Part shown: positions 44,604 to 55,915 of the stretch, piece after piece
How the letters are laid out: each line of letters opens with the position of its first letter
Position numbering within the stretch: position 1 is the stretch's first letter
NCBI GenBank assembly: GCA_034440615.1
Contig: JAOTOM010004323.1
Location: 1 to 64,000, forward strand
Length of the DNA: 64,000 nucleotides
Direction: 5' to 3'
Origin: Ashinkailepas kermadecensis
Taxonomy: Eukaryota > Arthropoda > Thecostraca > Neolepadidae
The notes under the pieces: model-generated
Database searches by the model: none
The model's input: only the letters and a program-made list of their open reading frames with translations
Told to the model about the DNA's origin: nothing
Position numbers and translations under genes: made by a program

Positions 44604-45615
44604 TCAGACACACCTCGCACTGCTGCCTACTGCCCTACAGACACGCCTTGTACTGCTGCCTGTTGCCCTCCAGACACACCTCGTACTGCCGCCTGCTGCC
44701 CTCCATACACACCTCTCACTGTTCCCTGCTGCCCTCCAGACACACCTCGCACTGCTGTCTGTTGCCCTCCAGACACACCTCGCACTGCCACCTGCTGCCC
44801 TCCAGACACACCTCGCACTGCTGTCTGTTGCCCTCCATACACACCTCGCACTGCTGCCTGTTGCCCTCCAGACACACCTCGTACTGCCGCCTGCTGCCCT
44901 CCATACACACCTCTCACTGTTCCCTGCTGCCCTCCAGATACGCCTTGTACTGCCGCCTGCTGCCCTCCATACACGCCTTGTACTGCTGCCTGTTGCCCTC
45001 CAGACACACCTCGCACTGCTGTCTGTTGCCCTCCAGACACACCTCGCACTGCCGCCTGCTGCCCTCCAGACACACCTCGCACTGCCGCCTGCTGCCCTCC
45101 AGACACACCTCGCACTGCCGCCTGCTGCCCTCCAGACACACCTCACACTGCCGCCTGCTGCCCTCCAGACACACCTCGCACTGTTCCCTGCTGCCCTCCA
45201 GATACGCCTTGCACTGCCGCCTGCTGCCCTCCATACACGCCTTGTACTGCCGCCTGCTGCCCTCCATACACACCTCGCACTGCTGCCCTCCAGACACACC
45301 TCACACTGCCGCCTGCTGCCCTCCAGACACACCTCTCACTGTTCCCTGCTGCCCTCCAGATACGCCTTGCACTGCCGCCTGCTGCCCTCCAGACACACCT
45401 CGCACTGCCGCCTGCTGCCCTCCAGACACACCTCACACTTCCGCCTGCTGCCCTCCAGACACGCTTCGTATTGCCACCGCTGCCCTCCAGACTCACTTCA
45501 CACTGCCGCCTGCTGCCCTCCAGACACGCCTCGCACTGCCGCCTGCTGCCCTCCAGACACGCCTTGCACTGCCGCCTGCTGCCCTCCAGACTCACTTCAC
45601 ACTGCCGCCTTCTTC
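44604..45615. repeat. Minisatellite, 33-bp unit, ~30 copies, open in most frames
   Basis: Units read ctgctgccctccagacacac followed by ctcgcactgccgc. Variants have ccatacacac, cttgtactg or ctcactgttcc. With an 11-codon period and almost no stops, frames of 474, 359 and 344 codons run on the plus strand, with several more on the minus strand. Variant units recur in blocks (the ctcactgttccctg type at about 44716, 44912 and 45332), showing higher-order duplication. Confidence 0.95.
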
Positions 45616-45639
45616 CCTACAAATAGGGACGTCGCGCCT

Positions 45640-47100
45640 GCCCCTGACGCGATGTCCGACCCTGACGCGAGTCTGTCCTTGACGTTGGGTCAGACCCTGA
45701 CGCAGGATCAGACTCTGACGCAGGGTTAGACCCTGACTCGGAATCCGACTCTGACGTGGGGTCAGATCATGACGCGGGATCCGACCATGACACGGGTCAG
45801 ACCACCACGAGGGTCACACCATGACACTGGGTCAGACCACCACGAGGGTCACACCATGACACTGGGTCAGACCACCACGAGGGTCACACCATGACACTGG
45901 GTCAGACCGCCACGAGGGTCACACCATGACACTGGGTCAGACCACCACGAGGGTCACACCATGACACTGGGTCAGACCACCACGAGGGTCACACCATGAC
46001 ACTGGGTCAGACCACCACAAGGGCCACACCATGACACTGGGTCAGACCACCACGAGGGCCACACCATGACACTGGGTCAGACCACCACGAGGGTCACACC
46101 ATGACACTGGGTCAGACCACCACGAGGGTCACACCATGACACTGGGTCAGACCACCACGAGGGTCACACCATGACACTGGGTCAGACCACCACGAGGGTC
46201 ACACCATGACACTGGGTCAGACCACCACGAGGGCCACACCATGACACTGGGTCAGACCACCACGAGGGTCACACCATGACACTGGGTCAGACCACCACGA
46301 GGGTCACACCATGACACTTCGTCAGACCACCACGAGGGTCACACCATGACACTGGGTCAGACCGCCACGAGGGTCACACCATGACACTGGGTCAGACCAC
46401 CACGAGGGCCATACCATGACACTTGGTCAGACCACCACGAGGGTCACACCATGACACTGGGTCAGACCACCACGAGGGTCACACCATGACACTGGGTCAG
46501 ACCACCACGAGGGTCACACCATGACACTGGGTCAGACCGCCACGAGGGTCACACCATGACACTGGGTCAGACCACCACGAGGGCCACACCATGACACTGG
46601 GTCAGACCACCACGAGGGCCACACCATGACACTGGGTCAGACCACCACGAGGGTCACACCATGACACTGGGTCAGACCGCCACGAGGGCCACACCATGAC
46701 ACTGGGTCAGACCACCACGAGGGCCACACCATGACACTGGGTCAGACCACCACGAGGGCCACACCATGACACTGGGTCAGACCACCACGAGGGTCACACC
46801 ATGACACTGGGTCAGACCACCACGAGGGCCACACCATGACACTGGGTCAGACCACCACGAGGGCCACACCATGACACTGGGTCAGACCACCACGAGGGCC
46901 ACACCATGACACTGGGTCAGACCACCACGAGGGCCACACCATGACACTGGGTCAGACCACCACGAGGGCCACACCTTGACGCGGGAACAGACCCTGATGC
47001 CCCTGATACAGCTATGACTCGGATCCGACCCTGATACGGGGTCGGACCCTGACTCGGGATCCGACTCTGACACGGGGTCAGACCCTGGCACGGGTCCGAC
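45640..47100. repeat. Nested minisatellite: 35-bp dimers inside an 18-bp array
   Basis: The edges (45640-45795 and 46975-47100) are diverged 18-bp units such as gggtcagaccctgacgca and ggatccgaccatgacacg. The centre (45797-46975) is about 34 copies of a uniform 35-bp unit that splits into gggtcagaccaccacga (17) and gggtcacaccatgacact (18), both recognisable forms of the 18-bp unit. A dimer within the old array was evidently amplified. Minor variants are gccac for accac and gggcc for gggtc. Confidence 0.93.
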
Positions 47101-47755
47101 CATGTGGCGACCACAGGGTCAGTCGGGACCAATTCCAATGCAGATCTCCGTGTGCGGAAGTTGGTCGTGTTGACACCGGTGCCGGTTACGGTGTTGGTCG
47201 GCTGGGTAATTGGCCTCTCCAGGTGTTTTCTGCGCAGTGACAGTCACGTTTGTGGATGCTGTGTGGCTGGTGAGAGGCAGCCGACGCCACGAGATCGTCG
47301 CCAATGCTGTGTCGCCGGCTCCGAAGTGGCTCTCGAATATCTGGTGTTGACCGGGCCAGAGTGCTTGCTGGCACACCGATCGAGACGTCCAAGTTCAGTG
47401 TCGTTTGTGTGCCGACTTCGTTCATTCGTGTGTTAGCTTCATGGCTGCGCTGTGGATAACTCGTCCTTATGAAGCAGTGACAACCGCTGGATTGCTACTC
47501 GGGTTTCGACCACGGCGCATGTGTATCTAGTCGAGCCGGCCAAATTGATCGGGCCCGGGAAGCAGATCATTGCCACGGCGGTGCGCTCGCGCCCCTGAGG
47601 CGTGATACCGGAACTGAAGATTTGTGTGAACCTGATAGTGCGTGCAAGGAAGTCCCATCTCGTAGACACGATTTATCCGGTGTATTCTTCCGATGCGGTG
47701 AATGCTCTCTGGGTAATCTGGGTAGTGTGCCACCTGGGTACTTCGTATGGAAACG
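47101..47755. other. No gene seen
   Basis: Unique sequence between an array and the TA tract. Confidence 0.5.
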
Positions 47756-48056
<301 letters not shown>

Positions 48057-48579
48057 CAGGATGTCTCCGCTAGCGCCGACTGCTGTTGGCCTGCTGTGTC
48101 CGCCACAGAACATTACCCGGCTGGTGAAATGAGGGAGCCCGGGAAAGGCTGTTTGTTGGTGACTGGACGGCAAACTGATTGGCACGGCCGCCGGCAGCTT
48201 TGCTGGGAGTTTGTTTTGTGTGGTGAACGTGCCAATCCGGCCAGCCGACGCGGTCTGCCAGTATATCCACCGAGACCCCCGTTTGTGGTCCGGCCAGCCG
48301 ACGCGACCTGCAAATATACCCACCGAGACCCGTCCGACCAATTCCGACGGGACCCGACTTATTTCTGGACAGGTGCTGGACCCAGCGTATTTCTAGGCAC
48401 GTGTGTTGGACCCGGCATATTTCTGCGCACGTGTGCTGTGTGCTGGCCATTTTCTGAACATGTTTTCGGCTTGGTGGCGACGCTGTTTTTGTGGGCGCCC
48501 TGACAGAGGCAGAGGAGTGAAGGTCGCCGATCCTCACGCCCGCCCCGCTGTTTTCCCCGTGCCGCCGACGTGGGCGACC
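48057..48579. other. Unique DNA with two short direct duplications
   Basis: ccggccagccgacgcg with tatacccaccgagacc-type text occurs twice (about 48236-48340). A 34-bp segment with ggacccagcgtatttct/ggacccggcatatttct occurs twice at 48369-48440. No gene was recognised. Confidence 0.55.
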
Positions 48580-48863
48580 GGGCCTTGAGTGTCGGTCACG
48601 TGTCCCGCGTCTCCCGATACCCGTCGGCAGCCAACCGGGCCTTGAGTGTCGGTCACGTGTCTCGCGTCTCCCGATACCCGTCGGCAGCCAACCGGGCCTT
48701 GAGTGTCGGTCACGTGTCCCGCGTCTCCCGATACCCATCGGTAGCCAACCGGGCCTTGAGTGTCGGTCACGTGTCTCGCGTCTCCCGATACCCGTCGGCA
48801 GCCAACCGGGCCTTGAGTGTCGGTCACGTGTCTCGCGTCTCCCGATGCCCGTCGGCAGCCGAT
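48580..48863. repeat. Tandem repeat, 57-bp unit, 5 copies
   Basis: Units contain gggccttgagtgtcggtcac, gtgtctcgcgtctcccgata and cccgtcggcagccaacc. The period is divisible by three and opens 19-residue repeat frames on both strands. Each unit carries one CACGTG. Confidence 0.95.
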
Positions 48864-49070
48864 ATTGGGCTTTTTTCACGGAGCTATTTGGGACACCTTG
48901 AGTAGGACGGGTTTTAAGGACAACTCGAGCCAGTTTCGGATTTGCAGTATTCGGGGAAGGTGAGTGGTATTCGATGTTCGACAGCGCCGGCCTTGGCAAG
49001 GTAGGCCTGAGCAGCACCTGTCAGCATTACCGATCATCACGAGCAGGCTTTACATCGGCGGCCATGTCGT

Positions 49071-49204
49071 GTCCGTGGGTTCGAGTCTGACCTGTCGCTA
49101 CTCTTCGCCCGCGACCAATCGGCGTGAGAGATTGGCGACGCTACATGACTCAACGGTCGACGTGTCGCAAAACCAATAACCAACCAACCAGCCATGTCGT
49201 GTCC
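49071..49204 (+). mobile_element. SINE1, 5'-truncated at the B box, with perfect 14-bp TSD
   Basis: Insert 49085-49190 starts gtgggttcgagtctgacc and keeps the core and tail (gtgtcgcaaaaccaataacc). Identical flanks gccatgtcgtgtcc lie at 49071-49084 and 49191-49204. The A-box half of the head is missing, so the insert is an ordinary 5'-truncated retroposition. Confidence 0.92.
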
Positions 49205-50007
49205 AGCTCCGAAAGTCACGCGATTTCGCGACTTATGGAAGGACACTAATACGGTTCTGATAAACAGCGGGGCAGTGCATTTGTGTCGCGATAAACGGGA
49301 AAATGTTTTAAACGTGTCGACAAGCTACTAAAATAATGGTTAAGAAGTAGTGTTTGCAAACAGACGCGAAGTGTTCTAGCAAATCCACCAGCATCTGCCA
49401 AATATAGTTGCAATCCAGAAATTAGCTCAGGCGTCGTACTAAAGGTGTTCCACTAAAGTTGTCCCCAAGGCTTCATGAACACGACTGTTGGACTATTAAG
49501 CCATAAGCTGATCTCTAGATTTGAAGCAGACTGCAGTAGGTCGGTATTTTTCATGGAATAATATGCACCTGTATACCAGTATGCTATATCTTAATCACTT
49601 ATTATATTAATAGCCTTTTTAGGCACGTTTTGGAGTATTTCGTGTTTATCGTGACACTTCTGTATCGCCGAGTTATTAAAAAAAAACTAATTGTACCAAA
49701 ATTCGCCAGATTCAGTGAATTATAGCACTGGACAGTGCTGGCACAGTGGAGTATTGCCGATGAGTGTAGGCATGCTCACTGCTCAGTGATTACCGGTGGA
49801 TGCTGGCAGGTGATGCCAAACACTGCTCAGGCCTGCCTTGTGAAGGCCAACAGGTGCTGTCGGACATGTGAATATCTGACTTATTTTCCCTTGATGCTGC
49901 CCGTCCGAAAATTGCTAAACCTGTCCTTCCGAACGTGTCCAAGTGTATCCTTGTCAAGGCGTCCCAAAACTCTTAAAATTGTCTGTTGTTTCACCTGCCG
50001 AGAAAGT
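49205..50007. other. No gene seen
   Basis: Unique sequence, AT-rich in the middle. Nothing recognised. Confidence 0.5.
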
Positions 50008-50462
50008 ACTTTGTATGCTGAGACATTCCACTGTCTGCCGAGACAGTCTCCTGTCTGCTGGAACAGTCTTCTGTCTGCCGAGGCAGTACCCTGTCTGCCA
50101 AGACAGTACCCTGCCTGCCGAGACAGTCCCCTGCCTGCCAAGACAGGGGATTGTCGAACAGTAACAGTCCCTGCTGTCGAACAGTACCCTGTCTGCCCTG
50201 TCTGCCGAGACGGTACCCTGCCTGCCGAGACAGTCCCATGCCTGCCCTGTCTGCCGAGATAGTCCCGTCTGCCGATACAGTCCCCAGTCTGCCCTGTCTG
50301 CCGAGGCAGTCCTCTGCCTGCCCTATCTGCCGAGACGGTGCCCCGTCTGCCCTGTTTGCCGAGACAATCCCTTGCCTGCCCTGTCTGCTGAGACAGTCCC
50401 TTGCCTGCCGAGACTGTACTCTGTCTGCCTTGTCTGCCAAGACAGTCAACAGTCTGCTGACG
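50008..50462. repeat. Degenerate repeat, ~18-20-bp self-complementary unit
   Basis: About 24 units of ctgtctgccgagacagtacc and variants. ctgtct and agacag within each unit are inverted, so each unit alone can form a small hairpin. Some positions show extra ccctgtctg blocks. Confidence 0.9.
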
Positions 50463-50500
50463 TTTGACGGTGGTCCGACTCCGACTGTCCGACTCCGCTC

Positions 50501-50588
50501 CCCTCTACCTCTACTGGGCGCGAATGATCAATTCTGGTCGAAGCGCCCTAAAGCCCAAATAACTAACTAACTAACCCTCTACCTCTAC
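50501..50588 (+). mobile_element. 60-bp retro-insertion with perfect 14-bp TSD
   Basis: Insert 50515-50574 lies between two copies of ccctctacctctac (50501-50514 and 50575-50588). It begins tgggcgcgaatgatc, continues ggtcgaagcgccctaaagcc and ends in a ctaa tail (aataactaactaactaa). gggcgc and gcgccc form a perfect 6-bp stem. It starts with the same tgggcgc as the independent insertion at 17654, although the target sites differ. Confidence 0.83.
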
Positions 50589-50702
50589 CCTCTCGCTCTC
50601 TCCCTGCCCCTCTCTCTCCCCGCCTGTCTCCCTGTTGCTCTTTCTCGCACTGTCTCTCTTGGTCCCTCCCTCTCCCCTCCTTCGTCCCTCCTTCCCTTAC
50701 GT
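50575..50702. repeat. Polypyrimidine (CT-rich) tract
   Basis: Nearly pure C and T for about 130 bp, with few interruptions. It starts in the duplicated target of the preceding insertion. Confidence 0.9.
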
Positions 50703-50714
50703 TCCTCCTCAATT

Positions 50715-51440
50715 TATTTTTATCTCAGCACGCGTATATTTTTGCTGCCGAACTCTACGCCATTTGCGAGCTCTTTATTTTATCTAGGATGACCAATCCA
50801 CAAAGCACGTGGTTTTTGCTGATCCCTGAACAGTCTTACCGCAATTCAATCTTTCAACCAGGATAACAGGCTTTTTCGCAGGTTCTTACGGGTTGCCAAA
50901 TCGATAACTGACATCGACGGAAATATCGTATTTTGCTGCATTCTCAGCCATGTCGGACTTGCTGAAAATGAAGTTGCTGACAGCCAATAAGCACGCCATC
51001 GGCAATGGCCGTGAAGTTCGCTTACCGCTCCCTCCAAGAGATTTATATCATTATGACGGCATGGCAACGAGCCTGGAGCTCCAACTGTAGTAAGCTGAGG
51101 ATTCTGAAGCCGGCACAAGGACTGTGGCGATCCTCACACCGAACCCCGCGACGGGAGCAAGTTGTGTGCTCTGCCGATTGAGGATAGGACATACCTTGGC
51201 GACACATGGCTGCACACTGACTGGAGGTGACCGACCTTTATGTCCACGTTGTTCTGGCCCGCTTACTGTGTATCATACTTTGGTATGCTACTTACGATTG
51301 GAACCGCTGTGATGCCAGCTTTTAGGACGGCTGGACTCCGACGCTTGTTTACGTACGCTATAAACGACTAAGATAACGACTCTGGCGTCGTAGCGTCTGG
51401 GAACATTTTTACCTTCCTTAAAAAAAAGTTTTGATGCAGC
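50715..51440 (+). pseudogene. Jockey-like LINE remnant: RNase H-like and zinc-knuckle C-terminus
   Basis: On the plus strand, in broken frames, are the marks of the C-terminal part of a Jockey-type non-LTR retrotransposon. FAAELYAICEL at about 50737-50770 fits the second acidic motif of RNase H. SHVGLAENEVAD at about 50946-50981 fits the last RNase H motif (usually SHVGI.GNE.AD). Then come a WQ..W segment near 51060 and RLRIGHTLATHG with CPRCSGPLTVYHTLVC in the open frame 51124-51312. The last is the Cys/His block typical of the C-terminus of these elements. Stops and at least two frameshifts break it. No reverse transcriptase is visible upstream; the polypyrimidine tract replaces it. Confidence 0.82.
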
Positions 51441-53092
51441 CACTGTTCGTGAGGACCGATATCTGGCTAGTATAATATCATTGCAGGTTGCCTGTAAGCA
51501 CAGTTCTTGGCGAAAATGGCCCTGGTAGTTGACTCTCTCAACTGTCGACTCTCACCCCTCGCCTGTCAACCTTCCCTGACCTGCTCACACTGTCCCCTCG
51601 CCTCCCAACACCATCTGACGAGTCCCCTGTGTCGGCCCGTGTGCCGGCATGCCCTGCCCAGTCCAGGTCACACCGGAAGCGGCCGACCCCCCGGCGCCGA
51701 AGGGGTGTTGGGTCGGCACGCCCGGCCGTCGGAGGGCGCCTCTCGCCCACAGTCGGCGGCGGCTGATGCGGCCGCGTTACGGTGTCGCCCGGTTCTGAGA
51801 CGTGGCTTAACCTGGCAGCCGCGTGATAATCTTGTCGGCAACACTGGCGATACTGTTAACGATCACTGCCAGCCCAGGACACAGACACGATTGTTGTATT
51901 TCACCGGTCGACGGCTGCTGTGGTATCGTTCCATGTCCATCGTTCCATGTTCCATGTTCAGTTATTTTGTCTTTTGATAGTTGGTCGCGCCCCGCTCCAC
52001 ACCACCCAAACTGATATCGTCCTGTCTTGCCACGCCTCTTCTCGTCTACTTATCGCTTCACTTCGCCTCAAGGCTATGGTGGATGGGTCAAAACTGTCGG
52101 TAGTTGAGGCGGTGGCCTAAGGTTTCTGAAGGCTTTGCTGTAGGATATGGATGAATATGGCGTGCAGTAGTGATGTAATGCTCGTCGGGAAGTAATGTCG
52201 CGAGGAGACGCGCCCGTCTCAATCTTGCGATGACACAGGTCCTTTTGATGGTCTCACGACTGCTGATGCTGATGCTGATTTGATGGTCTCACGACCATGT
52301 AATTTCCGCACGATGGCTGGCACCGATGCAATGGTCTAGGCTAGCGCTATTGGGTGGTCTCGTGCGCAGTCAACCGTCATTCCGCTATTTCGTCACCGTT
52401 TGTCATTGTCACATTCACTTCCGCAAGTGTGACGTGGGGTCACCATCTGACCTTGGTGGTGGGCCGGAGCTGGCAGGCAACGTTGTCGGGTCAGGCATTC
52501 GACCTATATGGGACCATGAGCGTTTTCCGCAGCGCGCGTGACGGAGGTCTCACCCGGTGATCTTTGGACACCCGCTGCTAAGATGGCTATCCAGGCGCTG
52601 GTAAATTGACCGTCTCGGTCCTGGAGCCATGGTGTCAACCATATTTGAACCATCCATGTCAAACCATGGCCCATTGAACCATATCCGCATAACAGGATGT
52701 TGGCTGCGATGGCTGGTCTGAGCCGGCCAAATTTGGCCGCCGATGACGTGGTCTGTACTCCGCGCTGGGCGCAGGCTGCGCTGCTCACCACTGGCAGTCT
52801 TCTAGAGTTTGGCATGCACGTCTCTCCAGAATGCGAGTCTCTGCTGATTTTTCCCCGACGTGTTTGAAAACGAAATAGAACCCAAGGCAAAACTATGCTA
52901 GTTATTTCCGGTTGCTGGTGAAGGCAGCGATGACCACGTATGCGCTGTGAGGCCTTCGGCGGTGTCTGCGCCCACGTTCGGCGCCATTTCGTCGTGCTAT
53001 CAGCGCTCCCTGGACCGAAATTGTATCGCGAGCGTCGTGCGCCAGAACACACCGTGGTGCTGCACACGGCGAGGCTGTGTGGCCCTCGCTGC
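51441..53092. other. No gene seen; small duplication at 52233-52295
   Basis: The motif tttgatggtctcacgac occurs twice around a ctgatgctgatgctgat run. The rest is unique. Minus-strand frames at 52504-53321 extend into the following array and lack motifs. Confidence 0.45.
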
Positions 53093-53266
53093 TGAGCCGT
53101 CGGCCAGTGGAGGAGTGGCCGGGAACACCAGGTGTGCTGAGCCGTCGGCCAGTGGAGGGGGGGGAGAACACCAGGTGTGCTGAGGTCGGCAGTGGAGGAG
53201 TGGCCGGGAACACCAGGTGTGCTTGCCGAGAACATCCGAGTGTGTCTGCTGAGAACACCCGGTGGT
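53093..53266. repeat. Tandem repeat, ~45-bp unit, ~4 copies
   Basis: Units contain gagccgtcggccagtggagg and ccgggaacaccaggtgtgct. The last copies are diverged (gagaacatccgagtgtgtct). Confidence 0.88.
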
Positions 53267-53326
53267 TGGGAGCTAAATGACCCTGTAGTCGGCGAGCCCT
53301 TAAATCCAAATAATCAATCAATCAAT
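53267..53326 (+). mobile_element. ~60-bp stem-loop retro-insertion, no TSD found
   Basis: tgggagctaaatgaccctgt, then agtcggcgagcccttaaatc and a tcaa-repeat tail (aataatcaatcaatcaat). It aligns over its full length with the inserts at 17654 and 50515 and starts at the same point. The outer stem is weaker here (ggg/ccc with mismatches), while GAC/GTC inside the loop is kept. It abuts the right end of the 45-bp array, and I could not find a flanking duplication. Confidence 0.65.
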
Positions 53327-54224
53327 TCGATGGGTCTGCCGTTTCGTTGCACTTGCTCAATCATCGAAATGTCGTCCAAAGCTACAGGATAGTACGTGGA
53401 GATGAAAGCAGCAGCTGCTTACATCTCGCTATTTGCTTCCCAAACTGCTTGGTGTTTTGACCTGGAACTACATCCAGCATTGAATACTGAGGTCCGGTTG
53501 ATGTCTGCATTTTTAATCCTGACGAATTCTGGGCGGCCTGTCCCGAAATAAAATACAAATTCTTCAAAGGGCATGTATTACAATGGATAACACCAGCGAA
53601 CGATACCACTGTATTCCGTACCTTTAACTTCAGAAGTTGCTATGAACTTCCAAAATATATTAATCTTCTAGACGAATAGGAACACTTGTAATGGTCACAT
53701 GCATTCAGTGGGGGCTTCAAGCGATGGGAGGGGAGGGGGCTTTTGCGCCACGGACGTGCTAATAGTTCGGGATATCGTCATGGTCCCGGGAACAACTGGA
53801 GGCTGGTCCTGGCCAGGCCTGGGGACTCGCAGTGGTGGCTCATCGGTTGCTGCCGTGACCGGAGGGCAGCGCCGCCGTGTCCATGACCCATTGGCCAGGG
53901 CCAAAGTGGTGGTCATGCGGTTTCGTGAAACTCATTCTTCGTAGGTCGACGGGTATGAAGCAAGTACGTGAAAGCCGGTAATGATGTCGAAGAATCCAGC
54001 AATGGGAAGGGTGTAAATGACTTGAAAATATAACAGATGTTTATTTGCTCCGATGTGACGAAAATACACCAGTAATGCTCCGATGTGACGAAAGTACACC
54101 AGCAATCGAGAATGTTGAAACCGGTGGTTGTAATTCCAATTCAATGGTGTCGAATATTATGGAAGTCATTTCACGAAATCAATACGTTCTTCCCAGTAGG
54201 TTGAAACCATTTTCAATCAGATGG
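53327..54224. other. No gene seen; 30-bp duplication at 54033-54092
   Basis: gctccgatgtgacgaaaata and gctccgatgtgacgaaagta open two copies of a short repeat. Otherwise the sequence is unique. Confidence 0.5.
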
Positions 54225-55915
54225 TAGCACGCGCCTGTACCAGTGGCGGCCGTGAGCTGACTGTGGGTACCGTGGCAGGCTGTGGTCCTGACGCCTGTAT
54301 CAGTGGCTGCGGGTACCGGGGCAAGCTGTGGTCCGGATACCTGTATCAGTGGCTGCGGGTACCGTGGCAGGCTGTGGTCCGGACGCCTGTATCAGTGGCT
54401 GTGGGCACCGTGGCAGGCTGTGGTCCGGATACCTGTATCAGTGGCTGCGGGTACCGTGACAGGCTGTGGTCCGGATACCTGTATCAGTGGCTGCGGGTAC
54501 CGTGGCAGGCTGTGGTCTGGACGCCTGTATCGGTGGCTGCGGGTACCGTGGCAGGCTGTGGTCCGGACGCCTGTATCGGTGGCTGCGGTACGGGTGGTCC
54601 GGACACCTGTATCAGTGGCTGTGGGTACCGTGGCAGGCTGCGGTCCGGACGCCTGTATCGGTGGCTGCGGGTACCGTGGCAGGCTATGGTCTGGACGCCT
54701 GTATCAGTGGCTGTGGTCCGGACACCTGTATCAGTGGCTGCGGGTACCGTGGCAGGCTGCGGTCCTGACGCCTGTATCGGTGGCTGCGGGTACCGTGGCA
54801 GGCTGTGGTCTGGACGCCTGTATCGGTGGCTGCGGGTACCGTGGCAGGCTGTGGTCCGGACGCCTGTATCGGTGGCTGCGTAGGGTCCGGACACCTGTAT
54901 CAGTGGCTGTGGGTACCGTGGCAGGCTGCGGTCCGGACGCCTGTATCGGTGGCTGCGGGTACCGTGGCAGGCTATGGTCTGGACGCCTGTATCAGTGGCT
55001 GTGGTCCGGACACCTGTATCAGTGGCTGTGGGTACCGTGGCAGGCTGCGGTCCGGACGCCTGTATCGGTGGCTGCGGGTACCGTGGCAGGCTATGGTCTG
55101 GACGCCTGTATCAGTGGCTGGTGTGGTCCGGACACCTGTATCAGTGGCTGTGGGCACCGTGGCAGGCTGTGGTCCTGATACCCTGTATCAGTGGCTGCGG
55201 GTACCGTGGCAGGCTGTGGTCCGGACAACTGTGTTGGTGGCTGCGGGTACCGTGGCAGGCTGTGGTCCTGACGCCTGTATCAGTGGCTGTGGTCCGGACG
55301 CCTGTATCAGTGGCTGTGGGCACCGTGGCAGGCTGTGGTCCTGATATCTGTATCAGTGGCTGCGGGTACCGTGACAGGCTGTGGTCCGGATACCTGTATC
55401 AGTGGCTGCGGGTACCGTGGCAGGCTGTGGTCCGGACACCTGTATCAGTGGCTGCGGGTACCGTGGCAGGCTGTGGTCCGGACGCCTGTATCAGTGGCTG
55501 CGGGTACCGTGGCAGGCTGTGGTCCGGACACCTGTATCAGTGGCTGTGGTCCGGATACCTGTATCAGTGGCTGTGGGCACCGTGGCAGGCTGTGGTCCTG
55601 ATGCCTGTATCAGTGGCTGCGGGTACCGTGGCAGGCTGTGGTCCTGGGAGCCTGTGTTGGTGGCTGCGGGTACCGTGGCAGGCTATGGTCCTGGACGCCT
55701 GTATCAGTGGCTGCGGGTACCGTGGCAGGCTGTGGTCTGGACGCCTGTATCAGTGGCTGCGGGTACCGTGGCAGGCTGTGGTCCGGACGCCTGTATCGGT
55801 GGCTGCGGGTACCGTGGCAGGCTGTGGTCTGGACGCCTGTATCAGTGGCTGCGGGTACCGTGGCAGGCTGTGGTCCTGACGCCTGTATCATTGGCGGTCG
55901 TGAGCTGGCTGTGGT
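54225..55915. repeat. Minisatellite, 46-bp unit, ~36 copies
   Basis: Units contain ggctgcgggtaccgtggcag, gctgtggtccggacgcctgt and atcagtg. Shortened units (ggctgtggtccggac without the gggtacc part) recur at regular places (about 54713, 55005, 55285 and 55545), giving a higher-order pattern. The first and last units are special: ggcggccgtgagctgactgt at about 54246 and ggcggtcgtgagctggctgt at about 55894. Frames of 100-301 codons are by-products. Confidence 0.95.
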
